NCBI RefSeq assembly: GCF_017347085.1
Contig: NZ_JADPSA010000022.1
Span: 265,760-329,759 of the forward strand
Direction: 5' to 3'
Length of the DNA: 64,000 bases
DNA from: Nesterenkonia sp. E16_10
Lineage (GTDB): Bacteria; Actinomycetota; Actinomycetes; Actinomycetales; Micrococcaceae
Positions 40,862 through 49,653 of the stretch are shown one piece after another. Numbering within the stretch: the stretch's first letter is position 1; each line of letters begins with the position of its first letter. The position numbers and the translations under genes are program-made. The notes beneath the pieces were generated by a model. That model was not told where the DNA came from, ran no database searches, and was given only the letters and a program-made list of their open reading frames with translations.

Positions 40862-42181
40862 CTACTCCAGTTCAGACGCCAGATCACGCTCGTAGAGCTC
40901 CTCCAGGGAGGACTGAACGGACTCCATCTCTTCGGCCACGTCCACGTCGTTGGTGAGGATCTCCTGCAGTGTCTGCGAGAGTTCCAGGTCACCGCCGGGG
41001 AGGAAGACCCGGGCGTTGTCCTGCGAGCGCGCCCGCTCCAGCTGCTCCACGGCGACCTGGAACTGCGGGGTCTCCTCGTAGACGGCGGACATGTCCGCGT
41101 CCTGCTGGACCGGCATGTACCCGGTGGCCTCGGAGAACATCGCAGTGTTCTCGGTGTTGGTCATGAAGCCGATGAACATGGCCGCGGCCAGCTGCTCCTC
41201 GGGCTCGGAGTCGGCGGAGATCATCAGACCTGCACCGCCGGTGGGGGTCTCGCCCTCGGCCTCGGGACCGCCCGGGAGGAAGGCCACGCCGACCTCGAAG
41301 TCGGCGGTGTCCAGGATGCCGCCGAGCGAGCCGGTGGACTGCACGATCTGGCTGGTCGCCCCGGAGCCGAAGTCATCGGCCGGGTCTCCGGAGGAGACCG
41401 AGGCCCAGTCGTCGGTGGCCTCCTGTGCGAACTCGATGGCTTCCACGGTCTGCTCGGAGGCGACCGGGGAGAAGTCCCATTCGTCAGACCAGGATCCGCC
41501 GTAGCCCCAGATCAGGTTCTGCATCCACCAGGCGGGGTACTCCTCCTGGGGCGGGAAGGAGAACGCAGAGCTCGCGGTCTCGGCCTCCATCAGCTGCTGG
41601 GAGACCTCACCGACCTCTTCCCAGGTCTCGGGGGGAGCGTCGATGCCGGCCTCTTCATAGTGATCGGCGTTGTAGTAGAAGATCGGGGTGGACCGGGCAT
41701 ACGGCACGCCGTAGTGGGAGTCCTCGTAGTTGTAGTCCTCATAGAGGGCCTCCACATAGCCGCCGGTGTCGACCTCTGCAGCCTCCAGCACCTCATCGAC
41801 CGCCATCAGCGAGTCATTGAGGTAGTTGGGGAACCAGGTCGCGTCCGAGAGGACGACGACGTCGGGGGTCGCGCCGGTGCCCTGGGAGGTCTGGAACCCC
41901 TGGGAGGTCTCCTCATAGGTGGCCCCGGAGTTCTCCAGGGTGACCGAGATCCCGGACTCCTCCTCGAAGGCAGCGATCAGCTCCTCCTCCTGATCCACCG
42001 ACCCGCCAGGGTGGTTGGACCAGAAGACGATCTCCTCGGCCGGTTCCACCTCGGCCCAGTCCACGCCCTCGCCGGCCTCTTCTTCCTCACCTGAGGTGTC
42101 GGGGCCGCAGGCGCTCAGCGCCAAGACCGCGATGCTGAGGGCTGCCACGCCCGTCGTCGTCCTGCTGTTGATCTTTTTCAT
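40862..42181 (-). CDS. ABC sugar or glycerol-phosphate binding lipoprotein (UgpB-like)
   Basis: A 439-residue solute-binding protein of the MalE/UgpB cluster. The start ATG 42181 (MKKINSRTTTGVAALSIAVLALSACGPD) has AAGGAG, and the lipobox is LSAC. The mature part begins with an acidic linker, then VDWAEVEPAEEIVFWSNHPGGSVDQEEELIAAFEEESGISV; EYPAWWMQNLIWGYGG and GGAGLMISADSEPEEQLAAAMFIGFMTN are typical of this family. It is the third gene after two permeases, with a 97-base gap. No ATPase gene is in the operon, so a shared MsmK/UgpC-type ATPase elsewhere is expected. Confidence 0.9.
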   Translation of the reverse strand: MKKINSRTTTGVAALSIAVLALSACGPDTSGEEEEAGEGVDWAEVEPAEEIVFWSNHPGGSVDQEEELIAAFEEESGISVTLENSGATYEETSQGFQTSQGTGATPDVVVLSDATWFPNYLNDSLMAVDEVLEAAEVDTGGYVEALYEDYNYEDSHYGVPYARSTPIFYYNADHYEEAGIDAPPETWEEVGEVSQQLMEAETASSAFSFPPQEEYPAWWMQNLIWGYGGSWSDEWDFSPVASEQTVEAIEFAQEATDDWASVSSGDPADDFGSGATSQIVQSTGSLGGILDTADFEVGVAFLPGGPEAEGETPTGGAGLMISADSEPEEQLAAAMFIGFMTNTENTAMFSEATGYMPVQQDADMSAVYEETPQFQVAVEQLERARSQDNARVFLPGGDLELSQTLQEILTNDVDVAEEMESVQSSLEELYERDLASELE

Positions 42182-42278
42182 CAGTGGATGCTCCTTGTGG
42201 TGCGGTGAATGATGCGGAGTCGATAAAGGGGGGTCTGAGGGGCACGCCACGGGCCGACGGGGTGCTTCGGGGCTGGGG

Positions 42279-43250
42279 TCATTTCACGGAGCCCTGTGTC
42301 AGTCCGGCGACGATGTACTTCTGCAGCGCGGCGAAGATGATGAGCATCGGGGCGATCACGATGACCGCGCCGGCCATCAGGATCCCGTAGCTGCCCGCCT
42401 GGGTCTCCACCGACTGCAGCAGGTTCAGGCCCACCGGCAGGGTCATCTTCTCGGCGCTGCCGGTGATGACCAGCGGCCACAGGAAGCTGTTCCACTCGTT
42501 GACCACGGTGACCAGCCCCACGGTGGCGATAGCCGGGATGGAGACCGGTGCCGCGATCTGGAAGAGCTTGCGGAAGTGCCCCGCGCCGTCGAGCTCGGCG
42601 GCCTCGAACATCTCCTTGGGCAGGGCCATGAAGTGCTGACGCAGCAGGAACGTGCCGAAGGCGGTGCCCAGTCCGGGCAGGATGATCCCCCAGAGGGTGT
42701 CGCGGCCGCCGAGGCCGGTGATGGTGAGGTAGTTCGGCAACATCGAGACCTCGGGCGGGACCATCAGGGCGACCAGGATGCCCAGGAAGATGAAGTTGCG
42801 TCCGGGCACCTTGATGAAGACCAGCGCGTAGGCGGTGGTCACGGCCAGCAGGACCTTGATGCTGGAGCCCACCACCGTGACGTAGATGCTGTTGCCGAAC
42901 ATGGTCAGCAGCGGTACTCGATCCACCACATTGCCGAAGTTGTCCACGGTGGGGTCCTGCGGAAGCAGCGTGGGGTTCAGCGTGACGATCTCGCTCGGCG
43001 GCTTGAAGCTGGAGGAGACCATCCAGGCCAGCGGCAGCACGATCACGATCAGTGCCACGAAGATCGGCAGGTATCCGGTGAGGATGGTGTCGGCGAGGTT
43101 CTGTCGGCTGAAGGCGTCCAGCCAGCCGCCGCGACGCATCTGCTTGCGCTCGGCCTTGGACAGCTTCTGCTTCTTCGGGTCCCTCTGTTCCGGGGCGATG
43201 CCGCGGCGCTGTGCCTCGTCCTTGGGGGTTCGCGATCGGGTCAGGCTCAT
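42279..43250 (-). CDS. ABC importer permease (UgpE/MalG type)
   Basis: A 323-residue inner-membrane permease with six helices after a long basic N-terminal extension (about residues 1-50, Arg/Lys-rich). The EAA loop is EMFEAAELDGAGHFRKLFQIAAPVSIPA. It overlaps its partner permease by four bases and precedes the binding protein. A basic extension of this length is unusual for UgpE but common in actinobacteria. Confidence 0.92.
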   Translation of the reverse strand: MSLTRSRTPKDEAQRRGIAPEQRDPKKQKLSKAERKQMRRGGWLDAFSRQNLADTILTGYLPIFVALIVIVLPLAWMVSSSFKPPSEIVTLNPTLLPQDPTVDNFGNVVDRVPLLTMFGNSIYVTVVGSSIKVLLAVTTAYALVFIKVPGRNFIFLGILVALMVPPEVSMLPNYLTITGLGGRDTLWGIILPGLGTAFGTFLLRQHFMALPKEMFEAAELDGAGHFRKLFQIAAPVSIPAIATVGLVTVVNEWNSFLWPLVITGSAEKMTLPVGLNLLQSVETQAGSYGILMAGAVIVIAPMLIIFAALQKYIVAGLTQGSVK

Positions 43251-44176
43251 GAGTAGTGCACCTTCCGCTCGACGAAGCGCAGCTGGACAGCGGTGATGAA
43301 GAACAGGGTGAAGAAGAGCACCACGGCGATGGCCGCGGAGTAGCCGGCTCGCTGATAGGCGCCGAAGGACTGCAGGTAGATCTCAAAGATGATGGTGTTG
43401 GTGCCATGGCCGGTCGGGGTCATGGTGCGCAGGATGTCGAAGGCATTGGTCATCGAGAAGAGGATGTTGGTGACCAGCAGGAAGAACACCGTGGGGGTCA
43501 GCAGCGGCAGGGTGACCGAGACGAAGCGGCGGATCGGACCGGCCCGGTCGATGGTCGCGGCCTCGATCAGGTCCTTCGGGATGGACTGCAGCCCGGCGAG
43601 GAAGACCACCGCGCAGTAGCCCAGGTTCTTCCAGACGTAGACGATGATCACCATGAACAGCGACCAGTCCTCGTTGAGGTACCACTCCGGGGAGCTGATC
43701 CCGAAGAACCCCAGGATGTGGGAGAGCCCGCCGCGGGTCGGGTCGAAGATGAAGTTCCAGACCATCGCCACCCCGACCCCGGAGAGCACATAGGGGGAGA
43801 ACACGGCGGTGCGGGCCGCGGTCTTGCCGGGGATCTTCTTGTTCAGCACCAGCGCGATCAACAGCCCCAGGATCATGGATCCCAGCACCGCGCCGGCGGT
43901 GAAGATGGCCGTGACCCGCCAGACCTCCAGCCCGGAGTCGGAGGTGAAGAAGGCGGCGTAGTTCTCCAGCCCGATCTGGGTGGCGGTGGATGAGCCCAGC
44001 CGCCAGTCCAGGGTGGAGTAGTACATGTTGGAGAACAGCGGGTAGTAGATGAACGCGAGGATCAGCAGGATGTTCGGCCCTGCAAAGAGCAGAAACAGGG
44101 ACCAGTTCTTCGATTGCCGTCGTCGGTGCGCGCGAACCCGCGACCGTTCCTGCTCAGTCTGCACAGCAGAGCTCAT
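43247..44176 (-). CDS. ABC importer permease (UgpA/MalF type)
   Basis: A 309-residue permease, first gene of the importer operon, starting MSSAVQTEQERSRVRAHRRRQSKNWSLFLLFAGPNILLI behind GGAAGGAAG. The EAA loop is DLIEAATIDRAGPIRRFVSVTLPLLTPTV. FIYYPLFSNMYYSTLDW in the first helix region matches the UgpA-like branch. It forms the channel with the UgpE-type protein. Confidence 0.92.
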   Translation of the reverse strand: MSSAVQTEQERSRVRAHRRRQSKNWSLFLLFAGPNILLILAFIYYPLFSNMYYSTLDWRLGSSTATQIGLENYAAFFTSDSGLEVWRVTAIFTAGAVLGSMILGLLIALVLNKKIPGKTAARTAVFSPYVLSGVGVAMVWNFIFDPTRGGLSHILGFFGISSPEWYLNEDWSLFMVIIVYVWKNLGYCAVVFLAGLQSIPKDLIEAATIDRAGPIRRFVSVTLPLLTPTVFFLLVTNILFSMTNAFDILRTMTPTGHGTNTIIFEIYLQSFGAYQRAGYSAAIAVVLFFTLFFITAVQLRFVERKVHYS

Positions 44177-44302
44177 CCAGCTTCCTTCCAGTCTTTACTG
44201 ACCTCATGTTAGCCACGCCACTGAAGTCAGGGATGACAGCACGTGAACTCCGCATGAACCCGCCCCGATTGAGAGACAGGTCACAGAGGCACAGTGTATG
44301 TC

Positions 44303-44330
44303 TTGGCCGCCGGAATCAGATCGCTAGGCT
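44303..44330 (+). promoter_or_regulatory. Probable promoter of the Mrp-like operon
   Basis: TTGGCC (44303-44308), a 16-base spacer, then TAGGCT (44325-44330), about 100 bases before the first antiporter gene. It is the only reasonable hexamer pair found on the plus strand of this 253-base divergent region. Confidence 0.4.
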
Positions 44331-44429
44331 GGTGGCTGGGCCTGATTGTTGCGGTCCGCGCGGATGGTCTGCGCGGCTGGTCGGCGCGGCCCCGACCCCG
44401 GACGCATTCCTGAGATATGAGGAGCGGTG

Positions 44430-44717
44430 ATGATCGACGTGGTGCTGCTCGGCGTCTTCGCAGTGCTGCTCGCCAACTACGTCCTGGCTCTGGTCGTGTT
44501 CGCCCGCCGCGGCCTGGCGGGGAACTGGCTGCTGGTGGTCCTGCTCACCGGCACCACCGGTGCCGCGCTGGCTGCGGTGCTCGCCGCTCTCTCCGAGGAC
44601 GGTTCCCGGTACCTGGATGTGACGCTGGTGCTCACCGGTACGGCTGCCGTGGCGGCCGCGGTGCGCGCCGGACTGCCCCGGCGCATCCCGCCCGCCGGCG
44701 CGGAGGCGACGGCATGA
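44430..44717 (+). CDS. mrpF: Mrp-like antiporter subunit F
   Basis: A 95-residue protein with three membrane helices, matching MrpF/MnhF. ATG 44430 is chosen over GTG 44427 because GAGGAG (44419-44424) sits at correct spacing. The central stretch LVVLLTGTTGAALAAVLAALSEDGSRYLDVTLVLTGTAAVAA corresponds to the MrpF pattern in which a D/R pair precedes a small helix. It is the first gene of the eight-gene operon and overlaps mrpG by four bases. Confidence 0.8.
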   Translation: MIDVVLLGVFAVLLANYVLALVVFARRGLAGNWLLVVLLTGTTGAALAAVLAALSEDGSRYLDVTLVLTGTAAVAAAVRAGLPRRIPPAGAEATA

Positions 44718-45070
44718 GCCAGCTGCCCGCGCTGCTGGGGCTGACGCTGATCCTCGCTGGCGCCTTCTTCTTCACCGTGGGCACTCTGGGGCTGATCCGC
44801 TTCCCCGATCTGCGAAGCCGACTGCATGCCCTCACCAAGGCCGACAATCTGGGCCTGGGCCTGGTGCTCGCCGGGGTCGCGCTGCTGTTGGGCAGCTGGA
44901 CCGGTGCCGCGGTGTTGGCGCTGGCCTGGGTGTTGGCCCTGGCTGCGGCATCGATCTCGGCGCATGTGCTGGGCGGACTGGACGCCGCCGAGCATTCCCC
45001 CGAGCGCCAGGAGGACCCGGGGACACGACCGACCCGAGACTCCTCAGACACTCCGGAGACTCTCTCGTGA
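44714..45070 (+). CDS. mrpG: Mrp-like antiporter subunit G
   Basis: A 118-residue MrpG/MnhG homologue. FFFTVGTLGLIRFPDLRSRLHALTKADNLGLGLVLAGVALLL is the family signature (PD-x-RLHA-x-TKAD). A hydrophilic tail of about 30 residues follows. It overlaps both neighbours by four bases (ATGA, GTGA). Confidence 0.9.
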   Translation: MSQLPALLGLTLILAGAFFFTVGTLGLIRFPDLRSRLHALTKADNLGLGLVLAGVALLLGSWTGAAVLALAWVLALAAASISAHVLGGLDAAEHSPERQEDPGTRPTRDSSDTPETLS

Positions 45071-46011
45071 CCGGCGGGGTGCCGGCGGCCGACCTGGTGC
45101 TCGGCGTGGGGCTGCTCGCCTCGGTGCTGTGCACGGTGCTTCCCCCTTCCCGGTTGGCGCAGTCCATGGGCCTGCTCGGCCTGGGCGTGCTGACCACGTT
45201 GGCGTGGCTGCGGCTGGGCAGCGTGGATGTGGCACTGGCGGAGGCCGGGATCGGCGGCGGAATCCTCGCCGCACTCCTGGTCTGGGTCTCCGTGCGCTCC
45301 CCCGCCCAGCCCTCCCCCGATGCCGGCTCCGCCCCGCGGTGGCCGTGGCTGCGACCAGCGGTGGGCACGCTCAGCGCGGTGACCCTGATCCTGATCACCG
45401 CGGCCGTCTGGCTGCGCGCCGAAGCCTCGCTGCCCGCCTGGGATGCCGCAGTGACCGCCGCCATGGAGCGCACGGGCGTGGAACATGAGATCACCGGGGT
45501 GCTGCTGGTCTTCAGGTTCTATGACACCTTGCTGGAATCTGCGGTGCTGATGCTCACCGCCGTCGCGGTGCTCGCCCTGGGACGCGATGATCTCGGGCCT
45601 CGCGCCGGGCTCTCCGCCGCGCTGGGTGCTCAGCCCATGATCCCGGCGAGTCTGCACTGGTTGATCCGGGTGTTCGCCCCGGTTTTGTTCCTGGCCGGGC
45701 TGTGGCTGCTCTTCGCCGGCAGCACCGACTCCGGCGGCGCATTCCAGTCCGGGGCGGTGCTCTGCGCGGTCCTGATCCTGCTGCGCAGCGCCCATGTGCC
45801 GCTGGAGAAGCTCACGCTGCGCTGGCTGCGCCCGGCGCTGGTGGCCGGCGTCCTCACCTTCATCCTCGCCGCCCTGGCACATCTGAGCGCGCCCTTCTCC
45901 TTCCCGGTGCTGCTGGGCATCGAGATCCTGCTGACCCTGGGGATCGCGGCCGGGCTCTACGCCATCTATCTGTGCCTGGAGAATCCGATGCAGCGCGAGG
46001 TCAGCGCATGA
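45067..46011 (+). CDS. Fused MbhD (DUF4040)-MrpB antiporter subunit
   Basis: A 314-residue membrane protein joining two modules. The N-terminal part (about 1-85) has LGSVDVALAEAGIGGGILAALLVWVSVRS, the DUF4040/MbhD helix found at the MrpA C-terminus or as archaeal MbhD. The C-terminal part (about 195-314) has SLHWLIRVFAPVLFLAGLWLLFAGSTDSGGAFQSGAVLCAVLIL, the MnhB signature. The segment between resembles MbhE (helix-rich, FYDTLLESAVLMLTAVAVLAL). Canonical Mrp operons encode these in MrpA and MrpB separately. The start is GTG 45067 overlapping mrpG. Confidence 0.85.
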   Translation: MTGGVPAADLVLGVGLLASVLCTVLPPSRLAQSMGLLGLGVLTTLAWLRLGSVDVALAEAGIGGGILAALLVWVSVRSPAQPSPDAGSAPRWPWLRPAVGTLSAVTLILITAAVWLRAEASLPAWDAAVTAAMERTGVEHEITGVLLVFRFYDTLLESAVLMLTAVAVLALGRDDLGPRAGLSAALGAQPMIPASLHWLIRVFAPVLFLAGLWLLFAGSTDSGGAFQSGAVLCAVLILLRSAHVPLEKLTLRWLRPALVAGVLTFILAALAHLSAPFSFPVLLGIEILLTLGIAAGLYAIYLCLENPMQREVSA

Positions 46012-46436
46012 TGCTCGATTCCTCCGCCGGGGCCCTGGGTGCGTCCGTCGAGGCTGGCCTCCTCGGGCTCGAGCTGACCCAGGTGCAGTGGTATCTGCTC
46101 CTGGGCACCGCGGTGGCCGTGATCGGGATGGTGCGGATGCTGCTCACCCGGGATCTGGTCGCCCGGCTGATCGCGCTCAACGTGACCGGGATCGGGTCCC
46201 TGATGATCATCCTCGCCCTGGCCGCGCGCTCGGCGGAATCCGCCGACGCCGCCGGCTCAGGGCCCGGGATCGACCCGGTGCTCTCGGCACTGGTGATCAC
46301 CGGGCTGGTGATCACGGTGGCCTTCACCGGGCTGGGTGCGGTGCTGATCCGCCGGATCGAAGGCTTCCAGGCCAGCGGGCGCCGCGACGACGCCGAGTCC
46401 GGCGGCACCGCGCAGGACCCGGAGGCCGAGCAGTGA
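46008..46436 (+). CDS. mrpC: Mrp-like antiporter subunit C (NuoK-like)
   Basis: A 142-residue three-helix MnhC/NuoK homologue. QWYLLLGTAVAVIGMVRMLLTRDLVARLIALNVTGIGSLMIILALA and DPVLSALVITGLVITVAFTGLGAVLIRRI match the family; DPVLSALVITGLVI is especially typical. It begins at ATG 46008 overlapping the previous stop, and its own stop overlaps the next GTG. Confidence 0.9.
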   Translation: MMLDSSAGALGASVEAGLLGLELTQVQWYLLLGTAVAVIGMVRMLLTRDLVARLIALNVTGIGSLMIILALAARSAESADAAGSGPGIDPVLSALVITGLVITVAFTGLGAVLIRRIEGFQASGRRDDAESGGTAQDPEAEQ

Positions 46437-48100
46437 ACGCCCCGATGAGCCTGACCCTGTTCTGCCTGGGTGCCGTGGTGCTGATTCCGCTGCTGGCCAG
46501 CGCGCTGAGCGTGCTGCTGGGCTCGGCGGCCCGCCGGGTCCTGGGCGTTCTCACCTCGGCGGCGGTGCTCGGTCTGAGCACCCCGATCCTGGTCCGGGTC
46601 ACCTCCGGGGAGACGCTGGAGCTCGCCCTGGGCGGCTTCGAGTCTCCGCTGGGGATCACGCTGCGCGCCGACGGGCTCTCGGCCCTGTTCCTGGCGATGA
46701 CCGCGATCATCGGCGCCGTGGTCAGCTGCTACGCCGCCGCGCGTCCCGCCGCCACCGGCAAGCGGCTGGCCGCTCAGGCCGTGGAGCCCGCGGGGGCGAC
46801 CGGCGGAGATCACCGGGGGGCCCTGCCCCAGGAGTCTCCCGCCGCCTGGAAGTCCGGCCACGCCGGGTTCTGGCCGCTGTGGCTGGGCTGCTGGTCAGGG
46901 CTCAACGCGGTCTTCGTCTCCGGGGACATGTTCAACACCTATGTCGGCCTGGAGCTCGTGGGGCTCACCGCCGTGGCCCTGGTGGCCCTGGGCGGCCGCG
47001 AGGCCTGGGCCGCGGCGCTGCGCTACCTCTTCATCGCGGTGCTGGGCTCGCTGCTGTTCCTGATCGGGGTCGCACTGATCTACTCGGTGACAGGCACCCT
47101 GGACATCATCGACTCAGGTAAGGCCATCTCCGAACTCGCCGCGCAGGGCGAGGCCGACCTCGCCGCCGTCGTGCTGGCGCTGTGCCTGATCAGTCTCGGG
47201 CTCGCGCTGAAGGTGGCGCTGGTGCCGCTGCACCGATGGCTGATTCCGGCACACTCCTCGGCGCCCAGCGCGGTCTCCCCGCTGCTCTCCGCGCTGGTCA
47301 TCAAGGCCGCGCTGTTCGTGCTGCTGCGCGCCTGGCTGTGGGTCGCCGGTCCGTTGCCGGAGCTTCAGATCCTGGCCTGGGTGCTCGCCGGGATGGGCAC
47401 CGCCGCGATCCTGCTGGGTTCGGTGATGGCGCTGCGGCAGAGCCGTCTCAAGCCGCTGATCGCCTATTCCACCGTGGCCCAGGTCGGGTACTGGTTCCTG
47501 CTGCTGCCGCTGCTGCTGGACCCGGAGACCAACGCGCTGGAGGGCCAGCCCGGCACCGCTTTGGAGGACGGCGCCGTGCTGGCGGGGGCGCTGAGCGGGA
47601 CCGTGGCGCTCGCGCTGGGCCATGGGCTGGCCAAGGCCAGCCTGTTCCTCTCCGCCGGGCATCTGAAGGACCTCTACGGCACCGATGAGATCGCGGAGCT
47701 GCGCGGGGCCGGCCGAGCGCACCCGATGCTGGTGATGAGCATGGGGCTCAGCGCCGTGGGCCTGATCGGGCTGCCGCTCTCGCTGGGCTTCTCCGGCAAG
47801 TGGCTGCTGGCCACCTCCGCCGTCGCCGCTGGACACTATTGGATCCTGGTGGTGCTGGTGGTCGGGACGCTGTTCAGCGCCGCCTACCTGCTCAAGGCCG
47901 TGGCCCCGCTGCTGGTGATGAGCGAGGACGACCAGACCGCGCTGAGCCTGCCGCAGGCAAAGACCCACTCCGACCCTTCGGACAAGACCCTGACCGGGAA
48001 GGCACAGCTGGCGCCCTTCGTGCTGGGCCTGCTCACCGTGCTCACCGGCTTCCTCGGCGTCTGGCTCACCGGAGTCCTGGAGGTGGGCGCCCCGTGGTGA
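46433..48100 (+). CDS. Proton-conducting antiporter subunit 1 (MrpD/NuoM-like)
   Basis: A 555-residue NuoL/M/N-superfamily subunit with about fourteen helices. The TM5 Glu is in GDMFNTYVGLELVGL, the TM7 Lys in LGLALKVALVPLHRWLIPAHSSAPSAVSPLLSALVIKAALF (with a second Lys), and the TM12 Lys in LPLSLGFSGKWLLA. A hydrophilic insert (about residues 105-135) follows the third helix. GTG 46433 overlaps mrpC. All key proton-path residues are present, so it should be a working channel. Confidence 0.9.
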   Translation: MNAPMSLTLFCLGAVVLIPLLASALSVLLGSAARRVLGVLTSAAVLGLSTPILVRVTSGETLELALGGFESPLGITLRADGLSALFLAMTAIIGAVVSCYAAARPAATGKRLAAQAVEPAGATGGDHRGALPQESPAAWKSGHAGFWPLWLGCWSGLNAVFVSGDMFNTYVGLELVGLTAVALVALGGREAWAAALRYLFIAVLGSLLFLIGVALIYSVTGTLDIIDSGKAISELAAQGEADLAAVVLALCLISLGLALKVALVPLHRWLIPAHSSAPSAVSPLLSALVIKAALFVLLRAWLWVAGPLPELQILAWVLAGMGTAAILLGSVMALRQSRLKPLIAYSTVAQVGYWFLLLPLLLDPETNALEGQPGTALEDGAVLAGALSGTVALALGHGLAKASLFLSAGHLKDLYGTDEIAELRGAGRAHPMLVMSMGLSAVGLIGLPLSLGFSGKWLLATSAVAAGHYWILVVLVVGTLFSAAYLLKAVAPLLVMSEDDQTALSLPQAKTHSDPSDKTLTGKAQLAPFVLGLLTVLTGFLGVWLTGVLEVGAPW

Positions 48101-49653
48101 CCTGGCTGGAACAGATTCCCGGAGAGCTCCTCCCCGCGATCCCGCTGGTGATGGTGCTGCTCTCGCTGACCGCCGCCGTCGCGATCTTCCCGCTGCCCGA
48201 GAACAGCGTGAAGCTGCGCGCCGGAATCAACCTCACCGCCGCGGTGGCCAAGGTGCTGCTGATCATCGCCCTGGTCCCGGCGGTGGTGGCCGACGGCGCC
48301 CGACCCGAGTTCTCCGCCCCTTTCCTCCCTGGCATCGATCTGGTGCTGCGAGTGGACCCGCTGGCCCTGTTCTTCGCCGGGCTCTCCTCGCTGCTGTGGC
48401 TGCTGACCACCATCTACGCGCTGGGGTACCTGCGCGGAGCCGAGAACAAGAGCCGCTTCTTCGGGTTCTTCAGCCTCTGCGTCACCGCCACCGTGGGCAT
48501 CTCCTTCTCCGGAAACCTGATCACGTTTCTGGTGTTCTACGAGCTGCTCACCGTGGTGACCTATCCGCTGGTGGCACACTGGGGCACCCCGGCGTCGCTG
48601 CGGGCGGCCCGGATCTACCTGCGCTATGCCCTGGGCGGCGGCCTCGCGGTGCTCATCGGCGTGGTCTGGCTGACCATGTACGTGGGTCCGGTGGACTTCG
48701 CCGAGGGCGGCGCCGAGGGTGTCACGGAGCTGGTCGCGTCGAACCCGGTCCCCGCGCTGCTGATCTTCGCGCTGCTGGTGGGCGGGCTCGGGGTCAAGGC
48801 TGCGCTGTTCCCGCTGCATGGCTGGCTGCCCCTGGCCATGGTGGCCCCGGCCCCGGTCTCGGCGCTGCTGCACGCCGTCGCGGTGGTCAAAGCTGGAGTG
48901 TTCGGTATCGTGCGGGTGCTCCACGACGTCTTCGGGGTCGAGGCCGCCGCGCAGCTCGGGGTGCTGACGCCGCTGCTGATCCTCGCGGCCTTCACCATCC
49001 TCTACGGCTCGTATCAGGCGCTGCGCCAGCAGGAGATCAAGAAGCGACTCGCCTATTCCACGATCTCCCAGGTCAGCTACGTGGTGCTCGGGGTGGCGAT
49101 GGTCAATGTGCTCGCCACCACCGGCGGCATCGTGCACCTGGTGCACCAGGGGATCATGAAGGTGACGCTGTTCTTCTGCGCGGGACTCTTCGCCGAGGTG
49201 ATCCGCGCCCATACGGTGAGCCAGCTCCGCGGGGCGGGCCGGCGGATGCCGCTGACCTCGGCGGCGTTCACGGTGGGCGCCTTCGGCATGATCGGGCTTC
49301 CGCCGACTGCTGGGTTCATCTCCAAATGGCAGCTGGGCACCGGGGCGCTCGCCTCGGAACACCCCTGGGTGCTGTGGGTGCTGATGGGATCCTCGCTGCT
49401 CAACGCCGCCTACTTCCTGCCCGTGGTCTATGCGCTGTGGTTCGCCGACCCGCAGGACGTGGACCCGGAGACGCTGGTCGGCGGCGAGGCCGGCTCCGAG
49501 GCCGCTGATCCGCTGCGGGTGCGAGAGCCCAAGAGCCTGTTGGTCCCGGCGCTGATCACCGCCGGGCTCACCTTGCTCGTCGGGATCGCCGCATCCCTGG
49601 CCTTCGCTCCGCTGCAGGTGGCCCGGTTCATCGCCGAGGGGGTGCTGGGCTGA
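48097..49653 (+). CDS. Proton-conducting antiporter subunit 2 (MrpA/NuoL-core-like)
   Basis: A 518-residue NuoL/M-type subunit. The TM5 Glu is in LITFLVFYELLTVVTYPLVAHWG, Lys residues in GLGVKAALFPLHGWLPLAMVAPAPVSALLHAVAVVKAG, and the TM12 Lys in TAGFISKWQLG. FFSLCVTATVGISFSGNLI is close to the MrpA/D antiporter group. GTG 48097 overlaps the previous stop (GTG 48094 is also possible). It lacks the MrpA C-terminal MbhD/E region, which is supplied by the separate fused subunit. Confidence 0.9.
   Translation: MTWLEQIPGELLPAIPLVMVLLSLTAAVAIFPLPENSVKLRAGINLTAAVAKVLLIIALVPAVVADGARPEFSAPFLPGIDLVLRVDPLALFFAGLSSLLWLLTTIYALGYLRGAENKSRFFGFFSLCVTATVGISFSGNLITFLVFYELLTVVTYPLVAHWGTPASLRAARIYLRYALGGGLAVLIGVVWLTMYVGPVDFAEGGAEGVTELVASNPVPALLIFALLVGGLGVKAALFPLHGWLPLAMVAPAPVSALLHAVAVVKAGVFGIVRVLHDVFGVEAAAQLGVLTPLLILAAFTILYGSYQALRQQEIKKRLAYSTISQVSYVVLGVAMVNVLATTGGIVHLVHQGIMKVTLFFCAGLFAEVIRAHTVSQLRGAGRRMPLTSAAFTVGAFGMIGLPPTAGFISKWQLGTGALASEHPWVLWVLMGSSLLNAAYFLPVVYALWFADPQDVDPETLVGGEAGSEAADPLRVREPKSLLVPALITAGLTLLVGIAASLAFAPLQVARFIAEGVLG

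Noticed and set aside
40862..44176. Importer operon judged incomplete because no ATPase gene is present
   Set aside because: Many sugar importers of this subfamily share a common ATPase encoded elsewhere, so the absence is normal rather than a sign of decay.
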